The position numbers were made by a program, and so were the translations under genes. A stretch of DNA of 64,000 bases, from the NCBI GenBank assembly GCA_021821045.1, contig JAKACW010000019.1, positions 1 to 64,000 on the forward strand. Reading direction: 5' to 3'. Numbering within the stretch: the stretch's first letter is position 1; the number at the start of each line of letters is the position of its first letter. Of this stretch, positions 34,796 to 43,814 are shown in pieces. Source of the DNA: Pseudomonadota bacterium. GTDB lineage: Bacteria > Pseudomonadota > Gammaproteobacteria > JAADHS01. A model generated the notes under the pieces. It searched no databases. It saw only the letters and a list, made by a program, of their open reading frames with translations, and was not told where the DNA came from.

Positions 34796-35106
34796 GGGCC
34801 TGTAGCTCAGTCGGTTAGAGCAGTGGACTCATCAAAATGGTGCGAGCGCGCCGAAATGCGCGTTTTGAACGGGATGAATTCAGGGAACCCTTAACAGTTC
34901 GGCTGATGGCAACCCTGAGCCAAGCCAGGAGTGCACTCCTGGACGGTGCAGAGACTACCTGAGAACTTAAGCGTTCTTAATAACAGGCATGAGCGTCCCG
35001 CGCCCTAGCAACCCGGTTGAGGGCGATGAGATAGTCCGCTCCCGATAGAAATATCGGGGACACGTGAATCCATTGGTCGAAGGTTCGAGTCCTTCCGGGC
35101 CCACCA
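34796..35106 (+). tRNA. tRNA-Ile(CAU) interrupted by a group I intron
   Basis: Exon 1 is 34796-34832 and exon 2 is 35067-35106; joined they give a 77-nt tRNA with encoded CCA. The 7-bp acceptor stem (GGGCCTG with CGGGCCC, one G-U), D arm (GCTC/GAGC), anticodon stem (GTGGA/TCCAT) and T arm (GAAGG/CCTTC) all pair. The anticodon loop is CTCATAA, anticodon CAT. Position just after rpoD matches ileX of E. coli, so the minor isoleucine tRNA (lysidine-modified by TilS) is favoured; elongator methionine tRNA is the alternative. The split is directly after the third anticodon base. Confidence 0.9.
34833..35066 (+). ncRNA. self-splicing group I intron (Azoarcus-like)
   Basis: 234 nt. Helices readable by eye: P1, exon CAU with internal guide GTG at 34840-34842 and the required U-G pair; P2, 34846-34851 with 34858-34863; P3, CGGGA with TCCCG (34870-34874, 34996-35000); P4, TTCAGGG with CCCTGAG (34879-34885, 34913-34919); P6a, CCAGGAG with CTCCTGG (34925-34942); P7, GACTA with TAGTC (34953-34957, 35032-35036); P8, CGCCCT with AGGGCG (35001-35006, 35020-35025); P9, CCCGATA-GAAA-TATCGGG (35041-35058). 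The last intron base is G (35066). The 3-nt guide GTG and the insertion in a tRNA-Ile(CAU) anticodon loop are as in Azoarcus BH72. No internal open frame encodes a homing enzyme. Confidence 0.92.
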
Positions 35107-35290
35107 AATGAATTGAACCCCAGGCCCCTCAGGCCGCCTCCGGAAATTCCACACCCCAATTGTAACGCCTTGTAAAATGTGCGGCGAAACCCTTCAATGC
35201 CACTCCCTGAATGTCGATTTCCTAGCCACGCAATCAGGCTGATGCCGCCCGAAGTCCGGGACCAACGCTAACGAGACGGGGAAAGCCGCC

Positions 35291-35698
35291 ATGCCAACAC
35301 CAACCTCATCTGACACCCCCTCATTGAGCAATCGGCGCGACCATTGCCGGGTGGATGTGGCCACCCGAGCGATGGTGCTGATCTCGGACCAAGTCTCGCT
35401 CAGCGGGACGACAACCGATGTGAGTTTTCGCGGCGCATCGATCACGCTGGACGCGCCACCGGAGGTTCGATTGCCCAGCCACTGCCGACTCGTGCTCGCG
35501 CTGGACGAAAATGACACGACGGCGATCGAAATTCACGCCAAGATTGAGCGCGCCATGCATAACCATGTTGCCGTTCAATTTCTCGCTACTGACATCAAAG
35601 GCTACAATCACTTGCGCAACCTGCTCTTGCTCGGCACCCGCACGCCGCAGCAACTACTCAGAGAACTTGCCAGTCGCCCTGGTGTTGCCGTCGCTTAA
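35291..35698 (+). CDS. PilZ-domain protein
   Basis: 135 residues. The cyclic-di-GMP binding signatures RRDHCRVD (RxxxR) and TDVSFRGASI (D/NxSxxG) are present at about residues 16-23 and 42-51, with the usual barrel (HVAVQFLATD) after. It should bind c-di-GMP and signal to a partner. It is followed 133 bp downstream by a large conserved protein that has a PilZ-like tail, pointing to c-di-GMP control in this region. Confidence 0.8.
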   Translation: MPTPTSSDTPSLSNRRDHCRVDVATRAMVLISDQVSLSGTTTDVSFRGASITLDAPPEVRLPSHCRLVLALDENDTTAIEIHAKIERAMHNHVAVQFLATDIKGYNHLRNLLLLGTRTPQQLLRELASRPGVAVA

Positions 35699-35831
35699 TC
35701 CGGCTTGTCGTTTATCACGATCACGCTCTGGTCTAAATTAGGCTAACATTGGTTATTGAACTGTTCCAAGGCGGGAGCGTTGATGCGAAACAAGGTAGGC
35801 GGCAGGAACATCCATCGACGAGAGGCAGACC

Positions 35832-37649
35832 ATGTTTGCGCCTAAGCTGACAGTCCCTCCGAAACAGGACGGCCGTCCTCAAGATCTGCTCGAACCGCGC
35901 CACGAAAAGATCAAGGCGTGGCTCGACGACCTTCCCCTCGCCAATCCGTTTGATAGTCTGCGTTTGGTGGGACATCAGATCGAGCAGTGGAATCGCGTTA
36001 GCCTGCCTTTTGAAAAGCGCTTTGTCGCCATGGAATTGGTGCTTCCGCTAGTTGAGGAGCTGGCGCCGGCCGTGCGCCGTGAATACACCGATGCCCAGAT
36101 TCCACTGACCGACCGCAAGAAGCAGCGATCCGTGTTGATGCAAAAACTCTGGACGGAGGCTGCCCATGGCTACAAAAGCATCATCATGGAAATGCTGCTC
36201 ACCGCTAAGGCGATCACCAACCCCCATGAGATTCTGATTCCGTCGGTATATCGCGCAATCGGCGCGTTGTGCGAAGAGCTGCTGGAAACGTATCTCACGT
36301 TCGCGCCGCCCGCGCCGAGCACCTGGCTGGAGCTGAATCAACTGTACCAATTCGCCCTGACCCACTCGCTCGCCGACACGCCGGTAGTCAAGGCAAACCG
36401 CAAGGACAACCGCGAAACCACCATCAATCAAGCCTACCGCCAAGCGCTGCTGTTGCACCTGTCGGATCCCTATCACCTGCTGCCCGGCGAGGCGATAAAA
36501 CTTTTTGACGAACTGCTGGCGTGGACGGACTTGTGCGAACTGGCGACTATCACCAATGCGGCGCCACCCATCGGCATGCATTTCGTCGACACCGCGGCCG
36601 ACAGCGGGCCTCTGTTCGCCACGCCGGAGCAACACAAGCGCGTCATCGCAAATGGGCTCGTTGTCAAAACAGACAAGCTGTATGCGGCGGTCAAACAGAA
36701 ACTGGACAGCCAGACAGACTTCAAACCCGGAACGACGAAGCAGACGACACTGGGCGAAAGACTGTTGCGCGAACGCTATTTGCGCCTTGCTCGGGCCTGG
36801 ACTCCACGCAAGGAGCGCAAGACGCCCCGCCAACCCCAACAACAACAGATCATGTTGGCCAGCGGAATGAACGCCTGCTATCTTCATGCCGCCGGTGGTC
36901 GCGCCTTTCAACCCGAAAAAGATGAATCGCGCATTCAAGAGGCCACGCAACATCAGGCCATGTTGGACGACCTTGAGGTTCTGTCCGATGATGACGCCCC
37001 GTGGCTGGATGAATCGAAATTGGCCGACATCGCATCCGATGCGGGTCCGGCAAGGTCCGCGCACTTCGAAGGTCACGCTCCCCAGGGCCAAACAAGCGAT
37101 TGGAGCAACCTTATCTACAGCGGATCGGAAGCCGCGCGGCTAAACGATTTGGATATTGCGAAACTCGATCAGACGAGTGCGCTTTGCACCGCCCTCGATG
37201 CAAGCGACAACGGCGTGAGCGTCTCCTATTCCCTTTCCGCCGCGAAAATGCAAGCCCGCGTCGGGGATCTCATTACGCTGCGCGAACTGGGCTCGTCCGA
37301 AAGCGCGGCGTCCTCGACCTGGCGCATCGGGGCGATCCGCTGGCTGCGCTGCAACGATGACCGCGATGTCGAACTGGGCATCGAACTCATCGCCGATGAC
37401 GGCCTGCCCGTGGGCACACGAGCGCTCGAGGGCGTCGGCCGCGGAACGGATTACTTCCGTGGCTTGATCATTCCGAAACGCCACCCAAAAGGCGGGCAGA
37501 CCACGATCCTCACTCTGCCGTCCGTATACGACGTCGGCACGGTATTGCTGGTGAATACGAGCAATGAACTGCTCAAGGTGCGCTTGCTGCATTTGGTGGA
37601 GAGCACGAGTTCGTTCGCCCGCTATGATTTTCGTTTACTAGAGCCTTAG
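35832..37649 (+). CDS. large conserved protein, PilZ-like C-terminus
   Basis: 605 residues, no signal peptide or membrane helix. GAGAGG ribosome site. The N-terminal 300 residues are mainly helical (VLPLVEELAPAVRREYTDA, SIIMEMLLTAKAI). The last 130 (about 475-605) look like a PilZ-type barrel: GDLITLRELG, WRIGAIRWLRCNDDRDVELG and IELIADDG, although the RxxxR arginines are not obvious. I recall similar proteins annotated only as hypothetical or molecular chaperone. It precedes the pentapeptide gene by 8 bp. Function unknown; a c-di-GMP-linked scaffold is a guess. Confidence 0.6.
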   Translation: MFAPKLTVPPKQDGRPQDLLEPRHEKIKAWLDDLPLANPFDSLRLVGHQIEQWNRVSLPFEKRFVAMELVLPLVEELAPAVRREYTDAQIPLTDRKKQRSVLMQKLWTEAAHGYKSIIMEMLLTAKAITNPHEILIPSVYRAIGALCEELLETYLTFAPPAPSTWLELNQLYQFALTHSLADTPVVKANRKDNRETTINQAYRQALLLHLSDPYHLLPGEAIKLFDELLAWTDLCELATITNAAPPIGMHFVDTAADSGPLFATPEQHKRVIANGLVVKTDKLYAAVKQKLDSQTDFKPGTTKQTTLGERLLRERYLRLARAWTPRKERKTPRQPQQQQIMLASGMNACYLHAAGGRAFQPEKDESRIQEATQHQAMLDDLEVLSDDDAPWLDESKLADIASDAGPARSAHFEGHAPQGQTSDWSNLIYSGSEAARLNDLDIAKLDQTSALCTALDASDNGVSVSYSLSAAKMQARVGDLITLRELGSSESAASSTWRIGAIRWLRCNDDRDVELGIELIADDGLPVGTRALEGVGRGTDYFRGLIIPKRHPKGGQTTILTLPSVYDVGTVLLVNTSNELLKVRLLHLVESTSSFARYDFRLLEP

Positions 37650-37657
37650 GATCAGCC

Positions 37658-38017
37658 ATGGCCACGACAACACTGCAAATGAAACACAACGACCCGTTGT
37701 ACAGCCTGCTGCGCGACGGAAAGATCCAAGACTTCAATGACGCGATCACCAAAGGCCAACGCAGCGATTTGACCAACTGCGATTTCCGCGGCCTTTCATT
37801 GCGCGGCCTCAATGCCGACGGTCTCGACTTGCGCGGCTGCTATTTTCGCCAGTCTGATCTGCGCGGCATCGACTTCAGCAATTGCAACCTCGACGGCGCG
37901 AGCATCAATGGCGCAAAAATCTCGGGCACCCTCTTTCCGCCGGAACTCTCGCCGGAGGAAATCACCTTGTCTCTGCTGCACGGCACGCGCATGAGGTACC
38001 GCGCATCTTCGTCATAA
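37658..38017 (+). CDS. pentapeptide-repeat protein
   Basis: 119 residues. About ten pentapeptides of the form A/D-L/F-x-x-x (LTNCDFRGLSLRGLNADG, LRGCYFRQSD) span residues 37-88 and form a short right-handed beta-helix. The last 30 residues (LSPEEITLSLLHGTRMRY) are helical. Such short proteins often act as protein-protein contact modules. It lies 8 bp after the PilZ-like protein and 10 bp before the ligase gene, in one operon. Confidence 0.8.
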   Translation: MATTTLQMKHNDPLYSLLRDGKIQDFNDAITKGQRSDLTNCDFRGLSLRGLNADGLDLRGCYFRQSDLRGIDFSNCNLDGASINGAKISGTLFPPELSPEEITLSLLHGTRMRYRASSS

Positions 38018-38027
38018 AAAGCGCCTG

Positions 38028-39461
38028 ATGGGCCAAGAAATCGACACGATTCATTTTCAGAGCCGGGATTTCCAGCGCTTTCATGACCGACTTGAGCAAG
38101 AAACGCTCCTTTTAGCGGAATGCCTTACCGATGCCCGCATGTCGCGACGCGCGCACACCGCGGGATTGGAAGCGGAAGCGTGGCTCACCGACAGCGACGG
38201 CCGAGCTCTGGCCGAGAATGATCGCTTCCTCGCAGCCCTCAAGGAACCACTAGTCGTTCCGGAACTGGCGCGCTTTAACATCGAACTCAACGTGCCGCCG
38301 GCCAATCTCGCCGGCCTTGGCCTTGACAGTCTCGAGCAGGCGCTGGCCGCGTTATGGCGGCGCTGTCAGGCCCTCGCGCGGGACATGGACGCGATGACGC
38401 TGCTGATCGGCATCCTGCCGACTCTGCGCAACAGCGATTTGAGCCTCGCGAACATGTCACCTTTGAATCGCTTCAAAGCGCTCAACGAACAAGTGCTGCG
38501 TGCCCGGCTGGGACAACCACTCGTACTCGACATTACCGGACAGGAACATCTTCACCTGCAACATCACGATGTCATGCTGGAATCCGCCGCGACATCGTTT
38601 CAACTGCACTGGCAATTGCCCGCTGACCTCATCCCCCGCTACTTCAACGCCTCCATCGCAATGTCGTGCGCGACGGTCGCCGTTGCCGCCAATTCGCCTT
38701 TTTTGTTCCAAAAGTCACTATGGGAGGAATCCCGCATCCCGCTTTTTGAGCAGGCCGTCGAGGTAGGCGGCTTCGAGGGCGCGGCGCGCGGTCCGGTGCG
38801 ACGGGTGACGTTCGGCGCCGGTTATGTGAAACACTCCCTGCACGAGTTGTTCCGCGAAAATCTGGAGCACTACCCGGCACTGCTGCCGATCTGCGCCGAT
38901 ACGCCCGCCGAGCGGTTCGTGCACGCGCGCCTGCACAACGGCACGATATGGCGCTGGAACCGACCGCTGATTGGATTCGACGACGACGGTTGCCCGCACA
39001 CCCGTATCGAACATCGCGTGATGGCCGCCGGCCCGTCGATTGTCGACCAGATAAGCAACGCGGCGTTCTACTACGGCGCCACTCACTGGCTGACGCAAAA
39101 TATAGACGACCTCGAAGCGAGGATTCCGTTTTCCGCTGCCAAGCTCAACTTTTACGCCGCCGCGCGCCGCGGATTGGACGCCCATGTGCAATGGCTCGAT
39201 GGCGACTCGCTGAGTTTAAAGAAAGTCATATTGGACCGCCTCCTGCCGGCAGCGGAGCAAGGATTGCGGGACTTGAACGTTGACGACGCTCTTATATCGA
39301 AGTATTTGCACACGGTCGAAACCCGTATCCGCCGCGAGCGCACGGGAAGCCACTGGCAGCGCGCGTTCATCGACAAACATGGCAAGGATTTTCGCGCCAT
39401 GACGCTCGTTTACGCGCAGCATCAGGCAACCGGAACGCCCGTTCACGAATGGGACATTTGA
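38028..39461 (+). CDS. GCS2-type carboxylate-amine ligase
   Basis: 477 residues. Glutamate-cysteine-ligase fold, class 2: the GLEAEAWLTD strand carries the metal/substrate acids, followed by NIELNVPP, LLIGILPTLRNSDLS, FQLHWQLP and a TIWRWNRPLIGFD block. Family members join an amino acid carboxylate to an amine using ATP; not all make gamma-glutamylcysteine. The product is uncertain. Placed 18 bp before a metallo-hydrolase of the aspartoacylase type, which could cut the same kind of bond. Part of the pentapeptide operon. Confidence 0.75.
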   Translation: MGQEIDTIHFQSRDFQRFHDRLEQETLLLAECLTDARMSRRAHTAGLEAEAWLTDSDGRALAENDRFLAALKEPLVVPELARFNIELNVPPANLAGLGLDSLEQALAALWRRCQALARDMDAMTLLIGILPTLRNSDLSLANMSPLNRFKALNEQVLRARLGQPLVLDITGQEHLHLQHHDVMLESAATSFQLHWQLPADLIPRYFNASIAMSCATVAVAANSPFLFQKSLWEESRIPLFEQAVEVGGFEGAARGPVRRVTFGAGYVKHSLHELFRENLEHYPALLPICADTPAERFVHARLHNGTIWRWNRPLIGFDDDGCPHTRIEHRVMAAGPSIVDQISNAAFYYGATHWLTQNIDDLEARIPFSAAKLNFYAAARRGLDAHVQWLDGDSLSLKKVILDRLLPAAEQGLRDLNVDDALISKYLHTVETRIRRERTGSHWQRAFIDKHGKDFRAMTLVYAQHQATGTPVHEWDI

Positions 39462-39479
39462 GCCGCGAAACAGCGAACT

Positions 39480-40496
39480 ATGCTACAAATCATAGACCAC
39501 ATACCCGCAGGCCTCGCCACCGTCGCTCAATCCGACCTGGGCACCCTTTTCAACGGACCCACGTTGATGCACTTGGAAGGCCGCAAACCGGAACGGCTGT
39601 TCGTCGCCGTCCTGCAGCATGGCAACGAGGATGTGGGGCTCCGCGCCGTGCAGAATCTGTTGATTCGCTACCGCGATCGCGAGCTACCAAGAAGTCTGAG
39701 CGTTTTTTTCGCCAATATCGAAGCGGCGCGCCTCAATCAGCGCCGGCTCCCCCACCAACCGGACTATAACCGCGTCTGGCCCGGCGGCGAATCAGAGCCT
39801 TGTCCGGAAAGTGACATGATGCGCAAAGTCGTCGAGACAATGTCGCGCGGACCCCTGTTCGCAAGCGTCGATCTGCACAACAACATTGGCCTCAATCCGC
39901 ACTATGCCTGCATTAATCGCACCGACCATCGCTTCCTGCAGCTTGCCACCCTATTCAGTCGAACGGTCGTTTATTTCACTCAGCCGCGGGGCGTGCAGTC
40001 ACTGGCATTTGCCGCGCTTTGCCCGGCTGTAACGCTGGAATGCGGACAAGCTGGCAACGAGCATGGCATCGACCACGCCACGGAATTTCTGGACGCCTGC
40101 CTCCATCTCGAAAGCATTCCGGAACATCCTGTCCACGACCGTGACATCGATTTGTTTCATACCACGGCGGTGGTAAAAGTCCATGCGCAAGCGCGCCTTG
40201 GCATCGGCAATGAAGACGGCGACATCGTGCTGATTCACGACTTGGAGTTCTTCAATTTTCGCGAGCTACAGCCGGGCACGGTGTTCGGCACGGTGAAGAC
40301 GGGGCGCGACGACTCGCTGCTGGTCATCGACGACCGTGGCCGCAACCGGGTCGAAGACTACTTTGAAGTCGAGAACAGTCAGCTGCGGCTGCGCCGGACC
40401 GTCATGCCGTCCATGCTCACGGTCAACAAGACCGCCATTCGGCAGGACTGCCTGTGCTACTTCATGGAGCGTTGGCCGCTGACTAAATCCGACTAG
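39480..40496 (+). CDS. AstE/AspA-type zinc carboxypeptidase-like protein
   Basis: 338 residues. Zinc ligands of the succinylglutamate desuccinylase/aspartoacylase family: VLQHGNEDVG (His and Glu), SVDLHNNIG (third ligand His) and the catalytic Glu in VTLECGQAG. A C-terminal beta domain (FNFRELQPG, VIDDRG) follows. These enzymes hydrolyse N-acyl amino acids or amide bonds. With the ligase just upstream it may form a make-and-break pair. No arginine-catabolism (ast) genes are nearby, so AstE itself is unlikely. Its 3' end faces amgK. Confidence 0.78.
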   Translation: MLQIIDHIPAGLATVAQSDLGTLFNGPTLMHLEGRKPERLFVAVLQHGNEDVGLRAVQNLLIRYRDRELPRSLSVFFANIEAARLNQRRLPHQPDYNRVWPGGESEPCPESDMMRKVVETMSRGPLFASVDLHNNIGLNPHYACINRTDHRFLQLATLFSRTVVYFTQPRGVQSLAFAALCPAVTLECGQAGNEHGIDHATEFLDACLHLESIPEHPVHDRDIDLFHTTAVVKVHAQARLGIGNEDGDIVLIHDLEFFNFRELQPGTVFGTVKTGRDDSLLVIDDRGRNRVEDYFEVENSQLRLRRTVMPSMLTVNKTAIRQDCLCYFMERWPLTKSD

Positions 40497-40506
40497 CGTT
40501 GCCCCG

Positions 40507-41511
40507 CTACTTGGTCAAACGCGGCACAACCTCTTGCTCGAGGTATTTCGTGAATTCGGGGAATAAGCCATAGCGGGGCAGCGCATCCAGAACATAGGAC
40601 AGTGTGCGCGGAATATCGGCCAAATAACCGGGTTTGCCATCGCGCCAATTCAAGCGCGCAAAGATGCCGATGGCCTTCAAGTGGCGCTGCACACCCATTA
40701 AGTCGAACCAACGCAAAAACTGCTCGCGGCTGACGCCGGGATGTCCGGGCCGCCACGATTCATAAAACTGACCGACCCACTGCTCGACGCGCTGCCGCGG
40801 CCAACTGATGTAGCAGTCCTTGAGCAAGGATACGAGATCGTACGTGACCGGCCCGACCACCGCGTCCTGAAAATCCAGCACACCCGGGTTATTCCGTGGC
40901 GTCATCATTAAATTACGCGAATGATAATCGCGATGAACCCAAGTCACCGGCTGCGCGAGCGCCTCCTTCGCCAGCCCGGTGAATACATCGTCGAGCAACT
41001 TGGCCAAGCCGTCGCTTACCGCAATTCCGAGATGGCGTCCCATGAACCACTCGCGAAACAGCTCCATCTCGCGCCACAGCAACGCGAGATCGTAGGGCGG
41101 CAGGGTCAGCGCCGACGGATCGGCGCCTCGTTGCAGAACCAGCAGGCTGTCGATGGCGTCGCCATACAGGCCATCGGCGGTATCGTCGTTCAAGCGCCCG
41201 AGATAGAGCGCGGTGCCGAAGTCCGTCAGCAACAAAAACCCATTGTCCACGTCCGAATGGAGCACTTCCGGCACGTTGACGCCGATGGCGTGAAACGCCC
41301 GCGCGATTCGCACGAAGGGGCGGCAATCCTCATGGGGAGGCGGCGCGTCCATGGCCACGTAGGTCCGGCCCGAGGCCTCAATGCGAAAATAGCGCCGAAA
41401 ACTCGCGTCACTGGAGGCCGGCGCGATCTGGAAAGGCTGAGCCGGCAGCACCATGGCGATCCATTCTGAAAGTTGCTTAAGCCGGCTGTCCACTTCTCCA
41501 AACGCCCTCAC
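40507..41511 (-). CDS. amgK: cell-wall sugar kinase of the AmgK type
   Basis: 334 residues. Aminoglycoside-phosphotransferase fold: SSDASFRRYFRIE, WVHRDYHSRNLM (catalytic Asp) and VLDFQDAVVGP (metal Asp). AmgK phosphorylates N-acetylmuramate/N-acetylglucosamine at the anomeric carbon in the peptidoglycan recycling route and is usually encoded beside lptD, as here; its partner murU is normally adjacent but is not seen. Start GTG at 41511; another GTG at 41493 is possible. Divergent from lptD across 78 bp. Confidence 0.85.
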   Translation of the reverse strand: MRAFGEVDSRLKQLSEWIAMVLPAQPFQIAPASSDASFRRYFRIEASGRTYVAMDAPPPHEDCRPFVRIARAFHAIGVNVPEVLHSDVDNGFLLLTDFGTALYLGRLNDDTADGLYGDAIDSLLVLQRGADPSALTLPPYDLALLWREMELFREWFMGRHLGIAVSDGLAKLLDDVFTGLAKEALAQPVTWVHRDYHSRNLMMTPRNNPGVLDFQDAVVGPVTYDLVSLLKDCYISWPRQRVEQWVGQFYESWRPGHPGVSREQFLRWFDLMGVQRHLKAIGIFARLNWRDGKPGYLADIPRTLSYVLDALPRYGLFPEFTKYLEQEVVPRLTK

Positions 41512-41589
41512 TTCTATACCATTACGCCACTATGGACCTATCAGCGTGCGCGACCGGCGCTTTGAGTATCGTACTATAGTGAAAGCGCC

Positions 41590-43794
41590 GTGGAAAAACG
41601 AGCCAATCTAATCGTCAAACTGCTTTTGCTTCTGGTTTTAGCGGTTCCGGCCCATGGCGCGCAATGGCCGCATTGCCGCATCCACACCATTATCTCATTG
41701 CCGCAACTGCCGCGGGCACTCAACCCCGCCGACGCGCAAACCTACCTTTACTCCGATGAGGCGGACGCGCAAGCCAACGAGCGCTATGACCTGAAAGGCA
41801 ACGTCGCCATTCAGCAGGGACAGCTGTGGCTCGAAGCGGACAACGCCACATTCTGGCGGTCGACCCAGGAAGTCAAAGCCACCGGCACCGTCAGACTCGG
41901 CGACCTTGGCATGGCCGTTTCGGGGGGAGAAACGTTCTACAACTTGAACACCAAGAGCGGATATTTGTTGAACGGCAGCTTCAATCTGTTCGAGCAGCAT
42001 GCTCACGGGAGTTCGCCATCGGTCGTCATCGAGGGCCCGTCATTGGTCACCTTGCACGATGCAACGTACACCACATGCGACCCCGACGATCGACATTGGC
42101 AATTGCACTCCAGCTCCATACGCTTGAACCGCGAAACAGGCTTCGGATCCGCGTCCTCGAGCTACCTTACCGTATACGATGTGCCGGTGATGTTTTTTCC
42201 GTATTTCTCATTCCCGATCAGCGATGCTCGAAAGTCCGGCTTGCTTGTTCCCGGCTGGGGCACCTCGTCGATCAACGGCACGACGTTCCGCGTTCCTTAC
42301 TACTTGAACCTGGCGCCCAATTACGATGCAACCATCACCGGCGTCAACATGTCACGCCGCGGCTTCATGGTCCAAACCGAGGCACGCTACCTTACCGCCA
42401 AGAGCCAGGGCCGATTCACGGGCGAACTACTGCAGAGCGACGACATTTACGGCAAGGATCGATATTACATGTCCTTGAATCACAGCGGCGTACTGAACCG
42501 GCGCTGGCGCGAGCGCGTCGATTTGAATCATGTCTCCGACAAAGATTACTTCTACGACTTCGGCAACGCATTGAGTCGGGCGGCCACCAATCAGCTCAAC
42601 GAAGAATTCACCATGGATTACGCCTATGGCTCTACAAGCGCAAGCGCCAGTTTGCAGGGCTACTACACCGTTGACCGCAGCATTCCGCCGCCAGCCCGTC
42701 CGTATTGGAAACTGCCGTCGCTCAACGTTGCGACAAATGTGCCTCTCCCGTCCCGCGCGTTGCGACTGGACGTGCCCGCGGAGTATGTCAACTTTTACCA
42801 AAACGATCGAGTGAGCGGTCACCGTTTCGACTTCTCGCCCACATTGAGCGCGCCCTTCGAGAGAGCGGCGGGATTCATCACCCCGGCCATCACGCTGTTC
42901 CAAACCAACTATGAACTGAGCAACACCGAGAGCGGCGCAGCTCCCGCCTCGCAGAATCGCACACTGCCCGCCGTCGCGCTCGACTCGGGGCTGTTTTTCG
43001 AACGCGAGTTTCTGTTCGGCGAACGAGCCTTCCTGCACACCATCGAACCGCGGCTCTTTTACGTCAATATCCCGTACAAGGACCAGACTGACATTCCGAT
43101 CTTCAATACATCTGAGACCAGTTTCAGTTATGGTCAGTTGTTTCGAGTAAACCGCTTCGCCGGCCCCGATCGCGTCGGCGACGCCAACCAGCTGACGGTG
43201 GCGCTGACCAGCCGCTTCTTGGATGACGACAGCGGCGCCACCTTAGCAACCGTCAGCATCGGCCAGCTGTTTTACAACCGCGACCGCGTCGTTAAGATCG
43301 ACAACTCTGCGCCGGAGACGCGGTCGCAGTCGGACATCATCGGCGAGTTCGCGTTCAGCCCAATTGAACTGTTCACGATGCGAGGCGACCTGCTGTGGAA
43401 CAGCCACACCGATGTGATCGACAAAGGAACGGTCCAGACCCAATTCAATTTCGGCCAAGGACGCGTCTTCAACGCCGCCTACCGCTACAACCGGGAGCAA
43501 ATCCTGGAGCAGGACGACTATTCCTTCGCCTGGCCTCTCGGTCCGCGCTGGAAAGCCTTCGGCCGCTGGAACTATTCCCATCCCGATGACCTCCCATTGG
43601 AATCGATGGGTGGAGTGGCCTACGACAGCTGCTGCTGGGCGCTGCGGATCCTCCATCATCGCTTCTACCGGGCCGACGCCGAGGATTTCAACGAATCCAT
43701 CATGGTAGAATTGGAGCTCAAGGGCTTGGGCGGTATCGGCGACCCAATCGAATCCCTGGTCGGCACCAACGTCCCAGGGTTTACCGGATTCTAA
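41590..43794 (+). CDS. lptD: LPS-assembly protein LptD
   Basis: 734 residues from a GTG. Signal peptide (ends AHGAQ, near residue 24). An N-terminal OstA/jellyroll domain (YDLKGNVAIQQGQLWLEAD, GTVRLGDLG) and a large C-terminal barrel (PVMFFPYFSFPI, SGLLVPGWG, SYGQLFRVNRF). Cys residues near 29, in YTTCDPDD and in DSCCWALR can form the inter-domain disulfides. It inserts LPS in the outer leaflet with LptE. Precedes surA, the chaperone for its own folding. Confidence 0.95.
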   Translation: MEKRANLIVKLLLLLVLAVPAHGAQWPHCRIHTIISLPQLPRALNPADAQTYLYSDEADAQANERYDLKGNVAIQQGQLWLEADNATFWRSTQEVKATGTVRLGDLGMAVSGGETFYNLNTKSGYLLNGSFNLFEQHAHGSSPSVVIEGPSLVTLHDATYTTCDPDDRHWQLHSSSIRLNRETGFGSASSSYLTVYDVPVMFFPYFSFPISDARKSGLLVPGWGTSSINGTTFRVPYYLNLAPNYDATITGVNMSRRGFMVQTEARYLTAKSQGRFTGELLQSDDIYGKDRYYMSLNHSGVLNRRWRERVDLNHVSDKDYFYDFGNALSRAATNQLNEEFTMDYAYGSTSASASLQGYYTVDRSIPPPARPYWKLPSLNVATNVPLPSRALRLDVPAEYVNFYQNDRVSGHRFDFSPTLSAPFERAAGFITPAITLFQTNYELSNTESGAAPASQNRTLPAVALDSGLFFEREFLFGERAFLHTIEPRLFYVNIPYKDQTDIPIFNTSETSFSYGQLFRVNRFAGPDRVGDANQLTVALTSRFLDDDSGATLATVSIGQLFYNRDRVVKIDNSAPETRSQSDIIGEFAFSPIELFTMRGDLLWNSHTDVIDKGTVQTQFNFGQGRVFNAAYRYNREQILEQDDYSFAWPLGPRWKAFGRWNYSHPDDLPLESMGGVAYDSCCWALRILHHRFYRADAEDFNESIMVELELKGLGGIGDPIESLVGTNVPGFTGF

Positions 43795-43814
43795 CCAAAC
43801 GACTTACACGGAAA

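Noticed and set aside
34796-34832. truncated tRNA or tRNA pseudogene (attachment-site scar)
   Set aside because: The missing 3' half is present 234 nt later and completes every stem, with a ribozyme between, so it is an intron and not an integration scar.
39480-40496. AstE of arginine catabolism
   Set aside because: No other ast gene is present and the neighbour is a GCS2 ligase; only the enzyme superfamily can be stated.
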